45,912 nt of DNA. Source: Marixanthomonas sp963974425. Lineage in GTDB: Bacteria; Bacteroidota; Bacteroidia; Flavobacteriales; Flavobacteriaceae. Positions 35,101 to 40,793 of this stretch are shown piece after piece. The stretch spans positions 1 through 45,912 of the forward strand of contig NZ_CAXBCK010000031.1 of NCBI RefSeq assembly GCF_963974425.1, in the 5' to 3' direction. The stretch's first letter is position 1. The number at the start of each line of letters is the position of its first letter. The notes beneath the pieces are model-generated. The model saw only the letters and a program-made list of their open reading frames with translations. It searched no databases and was not told the DNA's origin. A program made the translations under genes and the position numbers.

Positions 35101-35231
35101 AAAATATTTGATTCTAAAAGTTCAGTTGTATCACCGACTTCAAGGTTTTCCTTTTCAATTATGGAGTTATTTTTTTGGGTGCAGGAAATTGAACATAAAA
35201 TAAAAAAATAAGAAAGTTTATTTAAGTTCAT
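32157..35231 (-). CDS. TPR hybrid sensor kinase / response regulator / AraC regulator
   Basis: 1024 residues. N-terminal hydrophobic segment with a Cys at 17 (LCSISC, possible lipobox), about six TPR repeats (130-440), a coiled coil (445-488), one membrane helix (491-510), a HisKA domain with His536 in ISHEFRSPL, a HATPase domain with N652 and GVGIGLALVKE, a receiver domain with Asp825 in IISDVMMPKLDG and Lys877, and an AraC-type DNA-binding domain (935-1022). It combines sensing, phosphorelay and transcription control in one chain, as in the hybrid two-component systems of Bacteroidota. Those often control adjacent genes, so the T9SS repeat protein downstream is a candidate target. The ATG is at 35229-35231. 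Confidence 0.9.
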   Translation of the reverse strand: MNLNKLSYFFILCSISCTQKNNSIIEKENLEVGDTTELLESNIFIRDSTENQQELYEINNSWQKNERQLEIKKNIVDDYNTSSLYETSSDSLKISHLKKLFFSSLKKDKDSSLIYNKKIFEIGEKNHNLYAIHIANYTKAIYFSSFNQSDSSLKYYKKALVAANYINNKNLRASTHYQLGITYTDLNQFDEAIKHIKKTRALNFNLKNSIGEANAYNVLGGVYYKKGELNKAIHYCIKADSILSKAEDSPAVAAILYNIGGVFLEINDFEKAESYFSRSLEQSIKTSHENNQMIALLGLGGVFLLQRKYEEAEINLKKAQEYFEKSKNMLRDAEASYLLGQVYSETNNHSKALDLLLKSLKINEQIEDSNGIIKTNYIIGELYLNENEYSKSLPFFLEAEKLSKKSNDIQALSTATLKLAKINSLMKKYEEASYYYQQYIPLKDKVLEIQNRKQINELEQKYQSKKKEQEIEMLSINNSLLEEKKRNQRNLFIGTFIVLLLVGVFLYYGYQNIIKTAQKLKEIDELKSRFFANISHEFRSPLTLIKSPLQILNSKHLSNEDQKHLKLIDQNTNRLLDLVNQLLELSKLESNNIKLLLKKENIQEFLQTLLEPYAYQAEKRKIVFKKRIDIQIAQNWFDKDVIEKIISNLLSNALKYTPKDHTINFEAIVENKILILNISNFGVKLNPNELEKIFERYYQKNESFDGVGIGLALVKELVTLYKGTISITNEEETLSFLVRLPLDKEKLKDVSVFLDDEVEENKKFLISSNENKQNAPVILVADDNKDIRAVLKSIFLESYEVIEAKNGKEALKIAQKKVPDIIISDVMMPKLDGYSLTKKLKESKITSFIPIILLTAKTGDESYLEGVNSQADAYLTKPFNHEILKKKVSNLLNTRENLRNHYRKELVLNPKGIVLNSTEKKFIIHLQKVLDEQLFNPNFSTQKFATEMGMSRMQLHRKLKSLSGFSTIEFLKKERLKKAKNILKVEKNIAEVAYILGFNTPDYFSKLFKEEFGLTPTEYVKKSS

Positions 35232-35271
35232 ATTTAACTTTTACTAAATTATTTAAACTTTCTTTTATTAT

Positions 35272-35505
35272 TCATTTCTTAACCAATTTAAAAAATTCAG
35301 AAAGTGTAATATTTCTAGATTGACAGATTTTATAAAGTGTTTCTACAGGAATACGGTATTCTTCAGTACTCTTTATTTTTCTAACAATACTTTCTTCTAT
35401 ATTATGATGGTCGGCAAAAGCTCTTTGGGATTTGTTAGAATTAAGCCAAGGTGTTAACCATTCTTTAGTTATGTATTCAGAAATGAGTTTATTAATGTCA
35501 GCCAT
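35272..35505 (-). CDS. small helix-turn-helix protein (XRE-like)
   Basis: 77 residues from the ATG at 35503-35505, starting MADINKLISEYITKEWL; a longer reading to 35556 adds a Cys/Phe-rich stretch with no recognisable content. Residues 20-75 hold an HTH-like pattern, QRAFADHHNIEESIVRKIKS then IPVETLYKICQSRNITLSEFFKLV, the shape of XRE/Cro domains. A transcriptional regulator is likely. It is upstream of and co-directional with the hybrid sensor (40 nt gap) and divergent from the folded RNA element and sigma gene. Confidence 0.72.
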   Translation of the reverse strand: MADINKLISEYITKEWLTPWLNSNKSQRAFADHHNIEESIVRKIKSTEEYRIPVETLYKICQSRNITLSEFFKLVKK

Positions 35506-35571
35506 ATAACAAAAAAATAGAATACTTGAAGAATAATTGCGTACGTTCGTGCGCATAACAAAAAGTTTTAT

Positions 35572-35598
35572 TATATTTGTATTAGTTTATTACATTTG
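35572..35598 (+). promoter_or_regulatory. two TAnnTTTG boxes reading toward the folded element
   Basis: TATATTTG (35572-35579) and TACATTTG (35591-35598) both fit the -7 consensus in the rightward direction. No TTG sits at the right distance for either. Transcription from the second would begin near 35603 and would cover the folded element and perhaps the sigma-Cas12f operon. Confidence 0.45.
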
Positions 35599-35644
35599 CG
35601 ATACTTCTTAAGTTAAATTATTAGAAGCAATCGCTTTGAATCTC

Positions 35645-35751
35645 GTACTAGAAAACTGGTAATTTTTATGCAACGAGACGATAAGCAAGATGCTCACGAC
35701 CCGGGGCGTGGGCTCTCTTATTGTTGCACGGTATACCAGTACCTCTAGTAC
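35645..35751 (+). ncRNA. long imperfect hairpin RNA, candidate guide RNA or leader of the sigma-Cas12f operon
   Basis: Five nested helices make 33 bp. In order: GTACTAGA/TCTAGTAC, ACTGGTA/TACCAGT, TGCAAC/GTTGCA, ATAAG/CTTAT and GCTCACG/CGTGGGC, closed by the 8-nt loop ACCCGGGG. Internal loops separate them. The last helix has a U-G pair only if the RNA is read rightward (it would be A-C on the other strand), which favours a plus-strand RNA. Two -7-like boxes lie upstream, and a weak hairpin plus CTTCTTTTT at 35762-35796 lies downstream. The core CGTGGGCTCTCTTATT recurs with one base less after the Cas12f gene. Role as guide RNA is inferred; an operon leader or a mobile-element end are alternatives. 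Confidence 0.6.
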
Positions 35752-35761
35752 AATAAGTTGA

Positions 35762-35796
35762 GACCTGCGCCCTTCTGTATTTAGGTCCTTCTTTTT
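35762..35796 (+). terminator. weak terminator-like hairpin after the folded element
   Basis: GACCT / AGGTC (5 bp, 16-nt loop) followed by CTTCTTTTT. Weak by stem length, but its position 10 nt after the folded element would define a free RNA of about 190 nt. Confidence 0.35.
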
Positions 35797-35853
35797 CGTA
35801 TTCAAAGCTCATGTTCTTCTTTAAAGAAGCTTTGCAATACATAATAGCTCGTT

Positions 35854-36639
35854 ATGCCACACCAAGAATATGAACGCTTTAAAATGGGATGTCCCGCTGC
35901 CCTTGCCCGTATCTATGCCACCTATCGAAGGCGTATCTTCTGGGTGGGATGGGAGCTGCTAAAGGATAGCTTTGTCATTGAATCCCTCGTGCAGGACACC
36001 TTCCTAAAACTGTGGATGCACCGTAACAAGATAGAAAGTGCCGACCATATGTATTATTTCCTGCGCTTTGTGATGAAACGCGAATGTATCTCCTACTATA
36101 CCCGCCCGAGAAACCGTTTCCACAGGACAGTAAACTCTTTGGATCGATATGAAAACTATCAGGACTATATGGCCGGATACGACCCCTTGGCCGATGCCGA
36201 GAACCTGAAACGGCAGGAACGTAAACAGGAACTGTTTGACCGTGTCAAAAAAATACTTCCCCTACTCGATACCGAGAAACGGCACCTTTTGGAACTTTGC
36301 CTGAAACACGGTTTTCAATATAAAGCAATCGCGGAGGCGATGGGCACGGGCATTACCGAGACCGCGAACCAAGTAAAGAAAACCATTGAAGAGATCAAGA
36401 AAATAGTGGACAATGGGTGTACGCTCGAAACCTCCGGCAAAAACAATCTATCAATAAAGGTACAGGGAGAGATGACAAAGAAACAGATCGAGGTGCTGCG
36501 GTTGCGTCTGGAAGGCAAACGCTCCTTTGCCGCCATCGCCAATGAGCTAAAACTGTCACAAAAAGAGGTACACCAATCCTTTATGGCCGCCTACCAATTA
36601 TTAAAGGAAAGAGATGCGCAGCAATTCCAATCCGCCTAA
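35854..36639 (+). CDS. ECF-like RNA polymerase sigma factor with additional C-terminal HTH
   Basis: 261 residues. Region 2-like helices occupy about 8-80 (ALARIYATYRRRIFWVGWELLKD, then SLVQDTFLKLW, the usual DVFLKLW position). Region 4-like helices occupy about 127-185 (ILPLLDTEKRHLLELCLKHGFQYKAIAEAMGT). A second, similar HTH follows at about 205-255 (MTKKQIEVLRLRLEGKRSFAAIANELKLSQKEV), which ordinary ECF factors of about 170-200 residues lack. No anti-sigma gene is adjacent. The stop is 2 nt before the Cas12f-like gene, so the two are one operon. Higher G+C than the flanking chromosome indicates transfer. Most likely it is the sigma partner of a guide-RNA-directed complex. Confidence 0.82.
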   Translation: MPHQEYERFKMGCPAALARIYATYRRRIFWVGWELLKDSFVIESLVQDTFLKLWMHRNKIESADHMYYFLRFVMKRECISYYTRPRNRFHRTVNSLDRYENYQDYMAGYDPLADAENLKRQERKQELFDRVKKILPLLDTEKRHLLELCLKHGFQYKAIAEAMGTGITETANQVKKTIEEIKKIVDNGCTLETSGKNNLSIKVQGEMTKKQIEVLRLRLEGKRSFAAIANELKLSQKEVHQSFMAAYQLLKERDAQQFQSA

Positions 36640-36641
36640 TT

Positions 36642-37730
36642 ATGGAGACCATGAAACTCACCCGAAAAATACAACTGCTGATCGACCTGCCCACTCCAGA
36701 GGAACGAAAAAAGGCACTCGACACCCTTTACCGGTGGCAGAACCGATGTTTTAGGGCAGGGAACCTTATTGTCTCGCACCTATATGTACAGGAAATGATC
36801 AAGGAGTTTCTGTACCTCTCCGAGGGGGTACGATACAAACTGGTCGATCAAAAGAAAGATGACCTAGGAACATTGAACCGTTCCCGTATCAACACCACCT
36901 ACCGTTTGGTATCGGATCGCTTTAAAGGGGAACTGCCCACCAACATCCTATCCAGTCTGAATATGGTGTTGCATTCGACTTTTAAAAAAGAGCGGGATTC
37001 CTATTGGAAGGGCGAGCGTTCCCTAACAAATTTTCGAAGGGATATGCCCTTTCCTTTTAGTATGGAGGGGGTAAGCAAAATCTCATATAATGCTGAGAAA
37101 AAAGCATTTTGTTTCAAGCTCTTTGGCCTCCCGTTGAAAACCTATCTGGGGAAAGACTTTACCGACAAGAGGAAGCTATTGGAACAAGCTGTGGAAGGTA
37201 AGACCTCTATCTATACTTCTCACTTGCAACTCAAAGACGGAAAGGTGTTTTGGTTGGCTGTCTTTGGGATCGAGAAAGAAAACAACAACGTAAAACCAGA
37301 AGTAATTGCAGAGGCTTCCCTCTCCCTGGAGTACCCGATTACGGTAAAGGTGGGCAGGAATAGAAAAACCATTGGCACCCAAGAGGAATTCCTCTACCGA
37401 AGGCTTGCCATTCAGGCCGCCCGAAAGCGCGCACAGTCCGGGGCAAAATATACACGACCCGGAAAGGGGCGTAAACGGAAGCTAAAAGCCGTAAAAAAGT
37501 TTGAACGAAAGGAACGCGACTATGTTAGGTACCGGATGCACGTCTATAGCAGGGAACTGATTGATTTCTGTGTACACCACCAGGCGGGCACGCTTCTGTT
37601 ATTGGAACAAAAAGAAAAAGAGGGCATCGCCAAAGGCAAAGCGTTTGTCCTTCGGAACTGGGGCTATTACGGATTGCTTGAAAAAATACAGTACAAGGCC
37701 AAGAAGGCGGGCATCGAGGTACTTCTATAA
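36642..37730 (+). CDS. nuclease-dead Cas12f/TnpB-like protein
   Basis: 362 residues, starting 2 nt after the sigma gene. Residues 1-135 are helical (REC-like); 140-215 form a beta-rich WED-like part (KAFCFKLFGLPLKTYLG, KVFWLAVFGI). In the RuvC-I position (about 219-245) the usual GIDxG is replaced by ASLSLEYPITVKV, so the first catalytic Asp is absent. A Lys/Arg-rich bridge helix (255-300) leads to the RuvC-II position TLLLLEQKEKEG (E322 kept) and then NWGYYGLLEKIQYKAKKAGIEVLL, the family's SWGEF..L.YKA..G motif, at which the protein stops. RuvC-III Asp and the CxxC zinc ribbon are missing, and no other frame continues them. Binding of RNA-guided targets without cutting is the likely mode. 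It could instead be a TldR-type repressor, but the sigma neighbour favours activation. Confidence 0.8.
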   Translation: METMKLTRKIQLLIDLPTPEERKKALDTLYRWQNRCFRAGNLIVSHLYVQEMIKEFLYLSEGVRYKLVDQKKDDLGTLNRSRINTTYRLVSDRFKGELPTNILSSLNMVLHSTFKKERDSYWKGERSLTNFRRDMPFPFSMEGVSKISYNAEKKAFCFKLFGLPLKTYLGKDFTDKRKLLEQAVEGKTSIYTSHLQLKDGKVFWLAVFGIEKENNNVKPEVIAEASLSLEYPITVKVGRNRKTIGTQEEFLYRRLAIQAARKRAQSGAKYTRPGKGRKRKLKAVKKFERKERDYVRYRMHVYSRELIDFCVHHQAGTLLLLEQKEKEGIAKGKAFVLRNWGYYGLLEKIQYKAKKAGIEVLL

Positions 37731-37749
37731 AGACTATTTTGCGAAAAGA

Positions 37750-37838
37750 GGGTGCTTGTACACCCGTAGGGTGGGGTCAAGCCGAGGCACCCACTAAGTG
37801 TCCAAAGAAAGCACATACAACGCGTGGCTCTCTTATTT
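37750..37838 (+). ncRNA. second folded element directly after the Cas12f-like gene, candidate guide RNA
   Basis: Starting 20 nt after the stop: GGGT-GCTTG pairs with CAAGC-(6-nt bulge)-ACCC (9 bp), enclosing CACCC-GTA-GGGTG (5 bp). Then comes a single-stranded A-rich part and the 15-nt core CGTGGCTCTCTTATT (37823-37837), which matches 35707-35722 with one G less. TnpB and Cas12f guide RNAs are commonly encoded at or after the 3' end of the nuclease gene with the guide at the RNA 3' end. If the shared core is the end of the scaffold, the guide would begin near 37838. This boundary is inferred. Confidence 0.5.
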
Positions 37839-37903
37839 TTATTGGAGTTCAGAGGCTTGGTTTAAAAACGGGATATGATTTGAAAAGTCTTTCGTCGGAC
37901 TGT

Positions 37904-38245
37904 TCATTGGGTATCTCTGCCAAAACTTTTCTTTTCCCTATACATAGGTTTACTCTCACTTTGTTTTTCGAACAGCCTGTCCAGCATCTCCTTGGTTGGC
38001 TTTGTCTGCTCCCTTTCTATTTGCCTCAATATGGCGACAACCGCATCCATACGTTTGTCGATCAATAGCTTTAAACTGTGGATGGAATTGTCAAAGGGCA
38101 CAAAGGGGTCAATGGAATGTTTCTCAAAAAAGTCCAACATTGCCTCTAGGGTTTCGGTATAATTGACATCATTTTCTATGGCGTACTGTTTGAACCGTTC
38201 GACGGTATCGGTGTGGAAACTGACTCTTGAAAATCGTGAACTCAT
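37904..38245 (-). CDS. BfmA/BtgA-like mobilization protein
   Basis: 113 residues. N-terminal SSRFSRVSFHTDTVERFKQYAIENDVNYTETLEAMLDFFEKH resembles the ribbon-helix-helix-like start of BfmA/BtgA accessory mobilization proteins of Bacteroides and flavobacterial elements; the C-terminal half is a charged helix (ILRQIEREQTKPTKEMLDRLFEKQ). Such proteins help the relaxase at the transfer origin. No relaxase gene is in the window, so this is probably the rest of a mobilizable element. It converges on the Cas12f-like gene and shares its higher G+C. Confidence 0.6.
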   Translation of the reverse strand: MSSRFSRVSFHTDTVERFKQYAIENDVNYTETLEAMLDFFEKHSIDPFVPFDNSIHSLKLLIDKRMDAVVAILRQIEREQTKPTKEMLDRLFEKQSESKPMYREKKSFGRDTQ

Positions 38246-38398
38246 AGCTAAAATTTTTAAATTAGGACAATCGATTGTACTGTGAATGGGGCCTACCAGC
38301 CTTTTTTGTGAAATTTGTCGTAAACCTGAATTTTGCTAAAAAAACAAAATAAACGTAAAAAACTGTAAAACAAGGTTTTACAAGCTAAAAACAAATAC

Positions 38399-38420
38399 AT
38401 AACATCGCGCAGCGTGTTAT
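38399..38420. repeat. hairpin upstream of the mobilization gene
   Basis: Nine-bp stem ATAACA/CGC with GCG/TGTTAT, one bulged T and a 3-nt loop. Its place 154 nt upstream of a BfmA/BtgA-like gene makes it a possible part of a transfer origin; no relaxase nick consensus was recognised. Confidence 0.5.
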
Positions 38421-38700
38421 CCTCTTGCTTCTCATTTTTGTCCGCTACGCTCCCCAAAATGGAACCTTTTTCTCTGTAAGGTACGGCTTAAAAACATCAT
38501 TAATTTCGATAGCAAATGGTACCAGATAAAATGCCAAGAAAAACCATTTACTTATTATATCCAGAGCGTTTTCCTTTCCAATCATGTTAAGTAACACAAT
38601 CAGTTTTAAAGTATCTCTTTAAAAAAGAATTCATTTTTTTAAACTCATTTCATTTACTTCCTATAGCGCCTTCGCTGTTACCTTTCCGAAACACCTACTT

Positions 38701-38772
38701 AAATTTAGACTGAGTAAGGACTTATAAAAGGGAGTAGGCGACCGGTTATGCAGTCTGTCTCAGACTAAATTT
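38701..38772. repeat. 14-bp inverted repeat, 44-nt spacer
   Basis: AAATTTAGACTGAG at 38701-38714 and CTCAGACTAAATTT at 38759-38772 are reverse complements except for one base. It may be a recombination site or the ends of a very small element. Confidence 0.65.
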
Positions 38773-39029
38773 TATTTCTTTGTGAAGGGAAGGTGATGGT
38801 GAGTTGGGATGTTGAATTTTAATGGAGAAGCTATTCACTATATAAATTGATACGCAAATTATAAAAACAAGTAAAACTCAACGGACTCTATTTTAAAATT
38901 TTAATTTCGACCTTTCAATTTTTACGGATATTAAAAAAAAAAATTGAGATTGTATCCAAGACAAAGCAATGAAGCGGAAATGGGATGGAACGGGTTAAGT
39001 GTAACAAATGTAACTTTTACTCCTTACAG

Positions 39030-40120
39030 ATGGCCGAATTTAAAAGAAATGAGCCTTATAATACTTTGCCAGTACTACCACCCAAGGCAGATTTAGAAAC
39101 AACAATAGTACTTCGTAAAACTATTGAAGCAAGTAGAGCGTTGGCAAAACTTAATGGGATGCTCATTAATTTACCCAATCCAACTTGTTCCTGGACACTA
39201 TCCATTTACAAGAAGCAAAAGCAAGTTCAGAAATAGAAAATATCATCACAACAAATGATGATTTATATAAAGCCACTGTTGCAGATAAAAAATTTGAGAA
39301 TACAGCAATTAAAGAAGTAATAAGCTATAAAGAAGCCTTATGGAAAGGATTAAATACAATTGACAAAAAACCATTTATAACCACAAATCTATGTGTCGAG
39401 ATCGTCCAGAGTATTAAGAAAAATACAGCTAGCATTAGAACAACACCAGGTACTGCACTCAAAAATTTACAAGGAGAAACTATTTATACGCCTCCTACTG
39501 GTGAATCTGTTATAAGAGATAAGTTAGCTAATTTTGAAACCTTTATAAATGAAAAGGAAAACACTATTGATCCAGTAATAAAAATGGCACTAATACATTA
39601 TCAGTTTGAAGCAATCCACCCATTCACAGATGGCAATGGTCGAACCGGACGAATAATACTCCTACTCTATTTAAAGATTGAAAATCTCTTAAATATTCCA
39701 GCCATCTATTTGAGTGAATTCATAATTAAAAATAAAGCGGACTACTATACCAAATTACAAAATGTAACCGAAAAAGGCGCTTGGGAAGAATGGGTTCTAT
39801 ATATGTTAGAAATGATCTCTTTTACAGCAAAAAAGGGATTGAAGTTGTTAGAGCAAGTAAATCAATTAATGCAAGCCTATGCTGAAGAAGTAAAAGTTAG
39901 TTTACCCAAGGTTTATTCTAAGGATTTAATTGAAATACTATTCAGGCTACCCTACACCAAAAGACAACATTTAATAGATGCGAGTTTGGGCACTGCTAAA
40001 ACCGTAGGAAACTATTTAAATGATTTAGAAGATGCAGGTTTTTTATCCTCAGAAAAAGTTGGTAAGGAAAAGCTATATTTCAATTTTAGATTGATGGAGG
40101 TCTTGGAAAAAACCAGTTAA
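39030..40120 (+). pseudogene. Fic family protein interrupted by a frameshift
   Basis: The first part runs from ATG 39030 (MAEFKRNEPYNTLPVLPPKADLE, the classical start of Fic/DUF4172-type proteins) to about 39185, where the frame changes. The second frame continues with LFLDTIHLQEAKASSEIENIITTND, the expected next family segment, through the catalytic Fic motif HPFTDGNGRTGR and a C-terminal winged-helix part (LIDASLGTAKTVGNYL) to 40120. One extra T in the CTTG at 39184-39187 would restore the frame. If the shift is real the gene is inactive; if it is a sequencing error, this is an intact 363-residue AMP-transferase-type protein. Fic proteins attach AMP to targets and can act as toxins. Confidence 0.85.
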
Positions 40121-40317
40121 TTTTACCCTGTCGATAACTTTGACCTAATTATTACATTTGACTAAATTTTCATGATTTGTCGACTATATGGGTGCAATAT
40201 CCTTCGAATTATTTCTTGCTACACGTTCTTAATTTTCAGACCCTTAATTGAATTACGTTCCCATTCTTAGTCCAAAGTATTAAGAAAAGCATCCATATCA
40301 TCTCCTCCTCTGCTTTG

Positions 40318-40599
40318 GATAGCTTGGACAAATATAAAGGTCATCCAAAAGCGTTAAATGATGAATAGGAGCACCCTATATCAAATAACCAAAAGTCAAA
40401 TGCTTACTTGAAAGAAATTGCTAATCTCTGTAATATTACGAAGAATTTGACGCTCCACTTAGCACGTCACACATTTGCAACAACGGTTACATTGTCTAAT
40501 GGAGTTTACTTAAAAATAGTTGACAAAACATTAAGGTATAAGAATTTACGAATGACTCAGCGCTATGAAAAAATAATGTACAAGTATTGGTATATATAA
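40318..40599 (+). pseudogene. C-terminal remnant of a tyrosine recombinase
   Basis: The frame reads LDKYKGHPKALNDE, a TAG stop at about 40366, EHPISNNQKSNAYLKEIANLCNI, then NLTLHLARHTFATTVTLSNGV with the HxxR catalytic pair and MTQRYEKI with the nucleophile Tyr. This is the last third of a Bacteroidota integrase. The in-frame stop, the missing N-terminal two thirds and the altered LRYKNL (GHKNL expected, so the second catalytic His is lost) show that it is dead. Confidence 0.8.
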
Positions 40600-40793
40600 A
40601 CATAAAGGGCAGGTAGGCAAAATATTTTATTAAAAAATATTCTAAACTAACTCTATCTTAACCGTATGTTTGAACATCGATTTTAAGATGCTTTCTAAAA
40701 AACCCTAGTGAACTTTCATAATTTTCTAGAAGAAAATATCAACTTGTAATGAAACACACTTTTAAACACTTCGTAAATGAACTTTAAATAATG

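Larger units (their letters stand above)
38246..38984. other. 739-nt non-coding stretch with two inverted repeats
   Basis: No convincing gene. It holds a hairpin ATAACA-T-CGC-GCA-GCG-TGTTAT at 38399-38420 (upstream of the mobilization gene) and a larger inverted repeat at 38701-38714 / 38759-38772. Composition falls back from the higher G+C of the sigma-Cas12f block to AT-rich near 38300, which probably marks the border of that block. Confidence 0.6.

Noticed and set aside
35608..35805. A 65-codon leftward frame across the folded element upstream of the sigma gene
   Set aside because: It exists only because the palindromic RNA element lacks stops on that strand; the protein has no recognisable motif and the DNA is better explained as structured RNA.
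36642..37730. Active transposon TnpB with partner transposase TnpA
   Set aside because: No Y1 transposase is present, the RuvC active site is incomplete, and the gene is tightly coupled to a sigma factor.
37561..37797. Overlapping 78-codon frame at the end of the Cas12f-like gene
   Set aside because: It is an alternative frame of the basic Cas12f-like coding sequence, without start context or known motif.
37739..38068. A 109-codon rightward frame after the Cas12f-like gene, examined as the missing RuvC-III/zinc-ribbon part
   Set aside because: It contains no CxxC pairs or DxDxNAA-type motif and overlaps the BfmA/BtgA-like gene on the other strand; the Cas12f-like protein appears to end naturally at GIEVLL.
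35572..38245. CRISPR array
   Set aside because: Only one 15-16 nt core occurs twice, 2.1 kb apart and flanking the operon. There are no regularly spaced repeats and no cas1/cas2.
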